The notes beneath the pieces are model-generated. The model was not told the origin of the DNA, did no database searches, and saw nothing but the letters and a program-made list of their open reading frames with translations. A DNA stretch of 64,000 bases from DASXMT01 sp963812965. GTDB taxonomy: Bacteria; Actinomycetota; Acidimicrobiia; Acidimicrobiales; RAAP-2. Of this stretch, positions 57,295 through 64,000 are shown piece after piece (the first letter of the stretch is position 1; every line of letters begins with the position of its first letter). Made by a program: the position numbers and the translations under genes. Location of the stretch: assembly GCA_963812965.1 (NCBI GenBank), contig CAWEXG010000001.1, positions 62,001 to 126,000 on the forward strand. The letters run 5' to 3'.

Positions 57295-58735
57295 TCAGCG
57301 ATAGCTGTCATCACCCACGTCCCCCGGGTGAACAACCATCTCCGCCGGATCGGACCCAGGAAGCTCGAGCGCGGGCTGGCCGGCGAGCTCGACCGACTGC
57401 AAGGCTCTCGTGGTGGCATCGACGGTGGTCGGCGGAGCGATGTCCTTCTCTCCCGTCCCCATCACACCCATCTCTGCGAACCGTCGGGCAGTGACCAGGA
57501 CACTACCCTCCAGAGAACCCACTGCCTTGTTGTAGGCAGTGACAGCGTTACTGAGGCCCTTGCCCACACCGGCCACATGGTCACCGAGCACGGACAGGCG
57601 TTGATAGAGCTCAGCCCCAAGCTGCTGGATCTCCCGGGCGTTCTCGGCCATCGCGTCCTGTTGCCAGCCGTAGGCCACGGCCCGCAGCAGCGCGATGAGC
57701 GAGGTCGGCGTGGCGAGCAGCACGTGGTTGGCCACTGCGTGCTCCATCAGACCGGGCTCGTGCTCCAGGGCCGTGGTCAGCAGCGGATCTCCGGGCACGA
57801 AGGCCACCACGAATTCGGGAGACGGATCGACCTGCCTCCAGTACTCCTTCTTCGCCAGGGCATCGACGTGCGCCCGCAGTTGGCGCCCATGGTTCGCCAG
57901 GTGGGCACGGCGCATCGATTCGTCTTCCGCCTCGTTGGCGTCGAGAAACGCCTGGAGAGGAACCTTGGCGTCGACAGCCACGTTCTTGCCACCGGGTAGG
58001 TGCACCACCATGTCCGGTCGTAACCGGCCCTGGTCGGTCGTCGAGGTCACCTGCTCATCGAAGTCGCAGCGCTCCATCATGCCGGCCATCTCGACCACCC
58101 GCCGGAGCTGCAGCTCGCCCCACCGGCCACGAGTCTGGGGGGCTCGTAAAGCGGTCACCAGATTTCGCGTCTCCTTCTGCAAGTGATCGTGGGATGTCGA
58201 CAGTTGCCGCATCTGCTCGGTCAACGTCGTATAGGCCTTCTCCCGGGCCACCTCCAACCGACGCATTCCCGTCGTCGTACTTACCCAACTGCTCGCCAAT
58301 GGGCTTCAACAGCTGTTCGATGGCTTCCTGGCGCTTACTCAGCTCACCTTCGGCGGCTTGCCGGGTCTCGTTGAGCTTCGTATCGGCCAGCTGCAGGAAC
58401 TGCTCGTTGTTCTTCTGGAGCGCCTCGGTGGACAGCCGGGCAAACTCGCCAGTCAGCTGCTGCCGGGTCTCCTCGAACCCCGCCGCCCGTTCCTCGTTGA
58501 CCCGGTGCTCATGGTCGAGCTCTGCTGCCAACCGGGCCGACTCCGCCATCGCCGCAGAGACCTCCTGTCTCAGGCTCGCCTGCTCGGCAACAAGCCGCTC
58601 GTTGGCAACCAGCGCATCAGCCAGACGCGCCTCAGCCGTCCGTGTTCGGGCCACATGCCCGGAACGAGCCAGCAGCCCGACGACCAAACCGGCAACAGCA
58701 CCGATGACGAGGCCTATGACCAAGCCCTCGGTCAT
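57295..58735 (-). CDS. rmuC: DNA recombination protein RmuC, interrupted by a +1 frameshift
   Basis: RmuC is a predicted nuclease that limits DNA inversions. The N-terminus is one membrane helix (LVIGLVIGAVAGLVVGLLAR) followed by a coiled coil. At LKPIGEQLGKYDDG four bases (58267-58270) stand for three; skipping one gives MRRLEVAREKAYTTLTEQMR, then APQTRGRWGELQLRRVVEMA, VAVDAKVPLQAFLDA and LIALLRAVAYGWQQ. The repaired protein has 479 residues. It lies 65 bp upstream of addB on the same strand. Confidence 0.88.
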
Positions 58736-59018
58736 GAGCAGGCGCCCTTCTGTCTGGACCTCGTGCTGGGCCTTGTGATGCTGAACCTCGTGCTCACGTT
58801 CATGCCGCTCACTGTCCTTACGATCGTGCCTTGTGATCGTGCTCGTGGTGACGGTCGTCGTTAGGCCAACGCATCTGACCGACCGGATTGGTCGACCGAG
58901 CGATCACTGTCATCAGCGTATCGGTGGGATGCGACACACATGATGGTGGACTCCCTAGAACAGGGCGGGGTTCTGCCGCCCTCTACACCGGAGCGGGGAG
59001 AAGTGCCATCCTGGTCCC
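58736..59018. other. Divergent intergenic region rmuC/ndh
   Basis: A 283-base gap between divergent genes. I see no RNA gene or long repeat, and no convincing -35/-10 pair; promoters for both genes should lie here. Confidence 0.4.
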
Positions 59019-60344
59019 ATGCATCGTGTCGTGATCGTCGGTGCCGGGTTCGGTGGACTTTCGGCAGCACGAAGCCTGGCCGGCACACCGGTCGAGGTGA
59101 CCCTGATCGACCAACGCAATTTCCACACCTTCCAACCACTGCTCTACGAGGTGGCCACTGCCGGCCTCGATCCTGGCGACGTGGCCTACCCCATCCGGGC
59201 CATCTTCGGGCGCACCACCAACGTCACGTTCCGGTACGGCACCGTCATCGGCGTCGACTGGGACGAGCGCGCCGTGTTGCTGGACAGCAGCGAGGCCGTC
59301 CCGTTCGACTCGATCGTGGTAGCCAGTGGGGCCACGGTGCAGTACTTCGGGGTTCCCGGAGCCGCTGAGCACACACACGCGCTCTACACCCTGACCGACG
59401 CTCGACACCTCCGGGACCACATCCTTCGCCGACTCGAGGAGGTCGATGCCGACCCGCGCAACGTCGAGAACGGGGCCCTGTCCTTCGTCGTGGTGGGAGG
59501 TGGCCCGACCGGCGTGGAGGTGGCTGGAGCCTTGGTGGAGTTGCTTGACGTCTCCGTACGCCACGACGGCTTCCACTTCGATCGGGCACAGGCTCGGATC
59601 ATCGTGGTCGACGGTCTTCACCGTCTGCTCACCCCATTTACCGAGACGGCAAGCCAGTACACAGCGGACACCCTCCAGGGGCGGGGTGTCGAGCTCAGGT
59701 TGGGAAAGATGGTCCGGGAGGTCACCGCCGACTACGTCACCCTGGATGACGGCACTGCCATTCGAGCCAAGACCGTGGTCTGGGCCGGTGGCGTCACCGT
59801 CAAGGGCAGCGTCGCCTCACATCTCGGTGTACCTGGCGGACCCAATGGACGCCTGGTGGTACGTCCGGACCTGTCACTCCCGAACCATCCCAACGCCTAC
59901 GCCATCGGTGACGCTGCCGCTGTCCCATGGGACTCCGGCTCCGGCTCCGGCTCTGGCTCCGGCTCTGGCTCCGAAGACAGCAAGATCTGCCCCCAAGTAG
60001 CCCAAGTGGCGATCCAGTCCGGGAAACACGTCGCCGTCCAGATCGTCCGCCAGGTACAGGGACGGCCTACCCAGCCCTTCCACTACCACGATAAGGGGAT
60101 CATGGCCACCATCGGGCGGCGGGCGGCAGTGACCCAGTTCCCCAGCGGCAGGATCGTCCGGGGAACACTCGGGTGGCTATCGTGGCTCGGTCTCCACATC
60201 CTCTATCTCATCGGCTTCCGCAACAAGATCACGGTGATGATCAACTGGTCGTGGCGGTACCTCAGCTGGACATCTGGGCCCAGGATCATCGTGGACGACG
60301 ATCTGGACGACAACGGGAGCCGCGCCGCCTTCGTGAGGCTCTGA
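59019..60344 (+). CDS. ndh: Type II NADH:quinone oxidoreductase (NDH-2)
   Basis: A 441-residue non-pumping NADH dehydrogenase on the inner membrane face. FAD-binding VVIVGAGFGGLSAARSLAG, quinone/FAD-contact DQRNFHTFQPLLYEVATAGL, NAD-binding FVVVGGGPTGVEVAGALVEL and the second FAD motif AYAIGDAAAVP are present. Right after this last motif a (Ser-Gly)6-Ser run is inserted, encoded by a TCCGGC-type hexanucleotide array, where related enzymes go directly to the PQVAQVAIQSGKHVA segment. C-terminal hydrophobic segments (LGWLSWLGLHILYLIGF) fit membrane attachment. Confidence 0.92.
   Translation: MHRVVIVGAGFGGLSAARSLAGTPVEVTLIDQRNFHTFQPLLYEVATAGLDPGDVAYPIRAIFGRTTNVTFRYGTVIGVDWDERAVLLDSSEAVPFDSIVVASGATVQYFGVPGAAEHTHALYTLTDARHLRDHILRRLEEVDADPRNVENGALSFVVVGGGPTGVEVAGALVELLDVSVRHDGFHFDRAQARIIVVDGLHRLLTPFTETASQYTADTLQGRGVELRLGKMVREVTADYVTLDDGTAIRAKTVVWAGGVTVKGSVASHLGVPGGPNGRLVVRPDLSLPNHPNAYAIGDAAAVPWDSGSGSGSGSGSGSEDSKICPQVAQVAIQSGKHVAVQIVRQVQGRPTQPFHYHDKGIMATIGRRAAVTQFPSGRIVRGTLGWLSWLGLHILYLIGFRNKITVMINWSWRYLSWTSGPRIIVDDDLDDNGSRAAFVRL
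59934..59972 (+). repeat. In-frame hexanucleotide microsatellite in ndh
   Basis: Six and a half units of TCCGGC/TCTGGC encode alternating Ser and Gly. Length changes by whole units keep the frame, so the array could vary between strains. Confidence 0.85.
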
Positions 60345-60366
60345 TGAACAGAGGTACGGTTGACCT

Positions 60367-60990
60367 GTGGACGATGCCCTTGCCCAGATCGACCGTCTGG
60401 TGTTGCAACTCTTCGCCGTGATCGGCGAGAACGTCGCCGGAGCGACTCATGCCTTCCTCGCCGGCGACCGGGAAGCAGGCAAGGTTCTCGCCGATCAGGA
60501 CGAGGTCGTCGACCGCATGGAACGGGAGGTCGAGGTGATGACCCTCGAGCTGCTGGACGATCGGTCCCTCGAACGCGACGACCTTCGCTATCTGATCACC
60601 GTCCTCCGCATGCTTCCCGACCTCGAGCGCAATGGCGATCTCGCCGAGCACGTGGCCCGGCGAGCAGCCCGAGGTCTGGGCATGGAGCTCTCCGCCCGAA
60701 GCCGAGGGTTGGTGGAGCGGATGGGCGAAGTGGCCAGCCACATGTGGCGCAGTACCGCTGATGCCTATGCAGAGCGTCTACCCACCGCAGCAGCGGTGGT
60801 CGACGACCTCGACGACGAGATGGACGATCTCCATGTGAGCCTCACCGTCGAAGTGGTGGCCGGGACCATGCCCCTCCCTGTCGCAGTGGAGCTGGCCATG
60901 GTGGCCAGGTTCTACGAGCGCTTTGGCGACCACGCCGTCAACCTGGCCAAGCGTGTCGCCACCTTGGCCGCCAGCACCTCGGTGCGCTGA
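60367..60990 (+). CDS. phoU: PhoU-family phosphate signalling regulator
   Basis: A 207-residue all-helical protein with the two PhoU three-helix bundles: ADQDEVVDRMEREVEVM and DDLRYLITVLRMLPDLERNG in the first, AAVVDDLDDEMDDLH and VELAMVARFYERFGDHAVNL in the second, with the E/D metal-binding residues. PhoU tunes PstSCAB and the PhoR kinase; neither is in this window. Start GTG lies 22 bp after ndh, so co-transcription is likely. Confidence 0.9.
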   Translation: MDDALAQIDRLVLQLFAVIGENVAGATHAFLAGDREAGKVLADQDEVVDRMEREVEVMTLELLDDRSLERDDLRYLITVLRMLPDLERNGDLAEHVARRAARGLGMELSARSRGLVERMGEVASHMWRSTADAYAERLPTAAAVVDDLDDEMDDLHVSLTVEVVAGTMPLPVAVELAMVARFYERFGDHAVNLAKRVATLAASTSVR

Positions 60991-60996
60991 AGAGAA

Positions 60997-62029
60997 TCAG
61001 GAGACGACTCCGAGCGAGAGCAGCGACTCGGCGATCTGCACGGCGTTGAGCGCCGCCCCTTTGCGCAGGTTGTCTCCGCACACGAACAGGGTCAGCCCGT
61101 GCTGGACACCCGGGTCCCGTCTGATCCGTCCCACCAACGACGGATCGGTACCCGCCGCCCGCAGCGGCATGGGCATATCGGACAGCTCCACGCCCGGTGC
61201 ACGAGCAAGCAGCTCGGTCGCCCGTTCCGGAGTGAGCTTCCGGTCGAACTCGGCGTTGACCGCCACCGAGTGCCCGGTGAACACCGGCACACGCACACAG
61301 GTACAAGCCACCGGCAGATCAGGAACGCCGAGGATCTTCCGGCTCTCGTTGCGGAACTTCTGTTCCTCGTCCGTCTCCCCCGTACCGTCGTCGACCAGGC
61401 TTCCGGCCAGGGGCACCACGTTGTGAGCGATGGTGGCCGGGAAGATCGACGCTGGTGGGAACTCGACGGCTCCGCCGTCGAAGGTGAGCTCAGCGGCATG
61501 GTCGATCGATTTGGTCAGCTGCTCGTCGAGCTCGGCGACGCCGGACAACCCGGCTCCCGACACCGCCTGGTAGGTGGAGACCACCAGCCGGTGCAGGCCA
61601 GCCTCGTCGTGAAGCGGTTTGAGCACCGGCATGGCCACCATCGTGGTGCAGTTGGGGTTGGCCACGATGCCTTTGGGGATGGAAGCCAGCGCGTCGCTGT
61701 TGACCTCGGGGACCACCAGAGGGACGTCGGGATCCATTCGCCACGCCGACGAGTTGTCGATCACCACTGCTCCGGACGCCACCACCCGAGGGGCCAGCGT
61801 GCGCGAGAGAGCCCCGCCGCCTGAGAACAGCGCGATGTCGACTCCGGCGAAGTCGGCCGTTTCGGCCTCCTCGACCTCGATGTCGTTCCCCCGGAAGGGA
61901 AGGAGCCGGCCCGCCGAACGAGCCGAAGCGAAGAAGCGAACGTCGTCGACGGGAAATCCACGCGTCGTCGAGGACCGACCGCATGACCGACCCGACCTGC
62001 CCCGTGGCTCCCACAATGGCGACTCGCAT
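60997..62029 (-). CDS. asd: Aspartate-semialdehyde dehydrogenase, interrupted by a +1 frameshift
   Basis: Second step of the aspartate pathway to Lys, Met, Thr and diaminopimelate. The N-terminus MRVAIVGATGQVGSVMRSVL is in one frame; four bases at 61963-61966 stand for three, and removing one gives DERGFPVDDVRFFASARSAG. The catalytic Cys is in ANPNCTTM, with His in VFTGHSVAVN and Arg/Glu in the C-terminal part. Repaired length is 343. The ATG at 62029 has AGGA eight bases upstream. It lies downstream of lysC with a hairpin element between them. Confidence 0.92.
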
Positions 62030-62057
62030 GGCCATTATCCTACGGCGTTGCCTTCAC

Positions 62058-62115
62058 CTGTCCGGGGCCCAACCCCGGACTCTCCAGCGCATGGGGACCT
62101 GACCCCATACCCGGT
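62058..62115. repeat. Double-hairpin element between lysC and asd
   Basis: TCCGGGG/CCCCGGA (loop CCCAA) and ATGGGG/CCCCAT stems match the arrangement of the 43387-43530 units. It lies 43 bases past the lysC stop and 29 bases before the asd start. Confidence 0.6.
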
Positions 62116-62157
62116 TGTTCGTGATTCACCCCGTCCAGGGCAGTGCTCCCGCCGTCC

Positions 62158-63369
62158 CTACCCCAGTTCGAAAGCGGCGTGCAGGGCGCGCACCGCGTCT
62201 TCCACCACCTCGGCCCGGACCATGCACGAGATCCTGATGGCAGAGGTCGAGATCATCTCGATGTTGATGCCTTCGGCAGCGAGAGTCTCGAATGTGATGG
62301 CGGTGACCCCGGGATGGCTCTTCATCCCTGCGCCCACCAACGACACCCGGGCAACGTCTGCGTCGGTGATCACGCCGGTGGCCTCGAGCTCGGGAACGAG
62401 CGCCTCCGCCACCTGGGTGCTCACAGCCAGGTCCGAGGTGGGGACGGTGAACGAGATATCGGTGGTGCCGTGAAGCGAGGTGTTCTGGACGATCATGTCC
62501 ACGTTCACCGACCGGTCGGCCAGACCCCGGAAGAGACGGGCCGCCAATCCAGGCCGGTCGGGAACACCGGTCACGGTGATCTTGGCCTCGGCCAGCTCAT
62601 GGGTGATGGCGGTGACCACGGTCTGTTCCATAGAGAGATCCTCCTCATCGACCCAGGTTCCAGGCTCCCAGGTAAAGCTCGATCGCACGTGAAGCGGCAC
62701 ATGGTGATTGCGGGCGAACTCGACCGAGCGCAGTGCCAGGACCTTCCCACCCGTGGCTGCGATCTCGAGCATCTCCTCGTAGCTGATCCGGGTCAGCTTC
62801 CTCGCCTCGGGCACGATACGGGGGTCACTGCTGAACACGCCGGAGACATCGGTGTAGACCTCACACGCGTCGGCTTCCAACGCTACGGCCAAGGCCACCG
62901 CCGTCGTGTCGGAGCCCCCGCGCCCCAGCGTGGTGACGTCCCGTGCCGTGGATATCCCCTGGAAGCCGGCCACCACCGGTACCGCACCCTGCTTGAGCGT
63001 TGCCCGGAGGCGCTCGGCCTTGATCTCCACGATCTTCGCCCGGGTGTGGGAGGTATCGGTGATGATGCCCGCCTGGCTGCCGGTGTACGAGAACGCCGAG
63101 ATGCCCAGATCCGACAAGGCCATGCACAAGAGGGACATGGAGATGCGCTCACCCGAGCTGAGGAGCATGTCGAGCTCCCGAGGAGGTCGGGAGCCACTCA
63201 CGTCATCGGCCAGTCGAACCAGGTCGTCGGTGGTCTTCCCCATAGCGCTGACCACGACGACGACGTCGCTCCCGGACCGGCGGGTCCGGGCTATGTGGTC
63301 GGCGACAGCGCGAATGCGATCGGCATTCGCGACGGAGCTCCCCCCGAATTTCTGCACGACCAGAGACAT
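62158..63369 (-). CDS. lysC: Aspartate kinase
   Basis: Phosphorylates aspartate, first step toward Lys, Thr, Met and diaminopimelate. The 403-residue protein has the kinase signature VVQKFGGSSVANADRI, GFQGISTARDVTTLGRGGSD and VYTDVSGVFSSDPRIVPEAR, then two ACT domains (ITVTGVPDRPGLAARLFRGL and VSLVGAGMKSHPGVTA), implying allosteric inhibition by Lys/Thr. The ATG at 63369 (MSLVVQKFGG) is chosen over an upstream low-complexity extension of 48 codons. Confidence 0.95.
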   Translation of the reverse strand: MSLVVQKFGGSSVANADRIRAVADHIARTRRSGSDVVVVVSAMGKTTDDLVRLADDVSGSRPPRELDMLLSSGERISMSLLCMALSDLGISAFSYTGSQAGIITDTSHTRAKIVEIKAERLRATLKQGAVPVVAGFQGISTARDVTTLGRGGSDTTAVALAVALEADACEVYTDVSGVFSSDPRIVPEARKLTRISYEEMLEIAATGGKVLALRSVEFARNHHVPLHVRSSFTWEPGTWVDEEDLSMEQTVVTAITHELAEAKITVTGVPDRPGLAARLFRGLADRSVNVDMIVQNTSLHGTTDISFTVPTSDLAVSTQVAEALVPELEATGVITDADVARVSLVGAGMKSHPGVTAITFETLAAEGINIEMISTSAIRISCMVRAEVVEDAVRALHAAFELG

Positions 63370-63433
63370 GGCCCGCAAGGCTACTGCGGCCCGGCTTCTC
63401 GCCGAACCGGCAGAGACAGAGCCGTGTTCCCGG

Positions 63434-64000
63434 TTACGAGCTGGGAGGGAGGGGGAACCCGGTAGCGGCGGCCCACGTCGGGTCGATGACGTAGTTGCCC
63501 GAGCTGTTGACATCGAGGATGACGACCGGACTCACCGTCCGGTTTCCGGTGGCAGGGGCGATGGTGATCGACCCGGTGATCCCTTGGTACCCGGTGATGT
63601 GGTCCAAGTCTGAGGCCACAGCGGCCTGGTGCCATCCTCCGGCCTGCTTCACGGCGACAGCCAACATCTCCACCGAGTCGTAGGTGAACGTGCCCCAGGT
63701 ACCGGGCTGGGCATGAAAGATGTTCTGGTAGTCGCTGACGTACTGGGTGGCCCCGGTGAACTGTTCAGCTGAAGGAACGCCGCTGTTCAGGCACTTCTGG
63801 GCCACCGGCGTGGTGGCCGCAGACACGAAGTCCGCACCCTGTGCGGCCAGGTCCACGAAGCACGTCCCCAGGTTCATGGTCGATGCAGCCAAGGCGATCT
63901 TCCCTGCTTCGGCACCGTAGGCAGCGATGTACAGCAGATCCGGATGGTAGGAGGCGAGCTTCCGGAGCTGCGAGCTGTAGTTCGTCTGGGTACTGCTCAC
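63434..64000 (-). CDS. ABC-type branched-chain amino acid substrate-binding protein, C-terminal part
   Basis: The last 188 residues of a periplasmic-binding (type I fold) protein; the N-terminus, signal peptide and start lie beyond the window. LRKLASYHPDLLYIAAYGAE, the domain-crossing segment with FTYDSVEMLAVAVKQAGG and GYQGITGSITIAPATGNRTV are typical of Leu/Ile/Val-binding-like proteins. Ligand unknown. It is 64 bp upstream of lysC on the same strand; no permease genes are visible. Confidence 0.75.
   Translation of the reverse strand: MSSTQTNYSSQLRKLASYHPDLLYIAAYGAEAGKIALAASTMNLGTCFVDLAAQGADFVSAATTPVAQKCLNSGVPSAEQFTGATQYVSDYQNIFHAQPGTWGTFTYDSVEMLAVAVKQAGGWHQAAVASDLDHITGYQGITGSITIAPATGNRTVSPVVILDVNSSGNYVIDPTWAAATGFPLPPSS

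Overview
The window is high-GC DNA and reads as part of an actinobacterial chromosome. The class Acidimicrobiia is my best guess, because of the six-copy 'GYWLVAADGGVFTFGDA' surface repeat protein, the actinobacterial order thrT-metT-rpmG-trpT-secE-nusG-rplKA, an MptB-like mannosyltransferase and an SqdB-type sugar epimerase. That placement is inference. There is no rRNA, IS element, phage, integrase or CRISPR array.

Region 1 (1-5067, minus strand) is accessory. It holds two tandem secreted G1 (glutamic) peptidase paralogs, the first running off the left edge. Upstream lie a GNAT-acyl carrier protein fusion, a 258-bp stretch with relics of its neighbours, and the repeat protein.

Region 2 (5068-40166, all minus strand) is one unbroken translation and transcription super-cluster. 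In transcription order it is: tRNA-Thr, tRNA-Met, rpmG, tRNA-Trp, secE, nusG, rplK, rplA, rplJ, rplL, rpoB, rpoC, rpsL, rpsG, fusA, tuf, rpsJ, rplC, rplD, rplW, rplB, rpsS, rplV, rpsC, rplP, rpmC, rpsQ, rplN, rplX, rplE, rpsN, rpsH, rplF, rplR, rpsE, rpmD, rplO, secY, adk, map, infA, rpmJ, rpsM, rpsK, rpsD, rpoA, rplQ, truA. Many junctions are ATGA, GTGA or TAATG stop/start overlaps, implying translational coupling. Longer gaps hold promoter-like -35/-10 pairs and RNA hairpins, before rplJ, rpoB, rpsL, rplC and infA. Several ribosomal proteins (L4, L10, L22, L29, S3) carry unusually long, acidic or Ala/Glu-rich C-terminal tails.

Region 3 (40167-64000) is mixed-strand housekeeping and metabolism: a GNAT acetyltransferase, MptB-like glycosyltransferase, tRNA-Tyr, YajQ, a GtrA-like protein, GH1 beta-glucosidase, acyl-CoA thioesterase II, citrate synthase, an anchored hypothetical protein, SqdB, AddA/AddB, RmuC, NDH-2, PhoU, Asd, LysC and the C-terminus of a branched-chain amino acid-type binding protein.

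The most striking property of the window is that eight genes (secY, rpsH, rplP, rpsS, sqdB, addB, rmuC, asd) are each interrupted by exactly one extra nucleotide, three times in sqdB. That makes ten +1 events and no missing bases, and removing one base restores the conserved family sequence every time. The sites share no slippery motif. Insertion-type sequencing error is the simplest reading, but this needs raw reads or proteomics before the genes are called pseudogenes or programmed frameshifts. No undescribed multi-gene system is clearly visible; the best candidates for novelty are the GNAT-ACP/G1 peptidase neighbourhood and the acidic ribosomal-protein tails.
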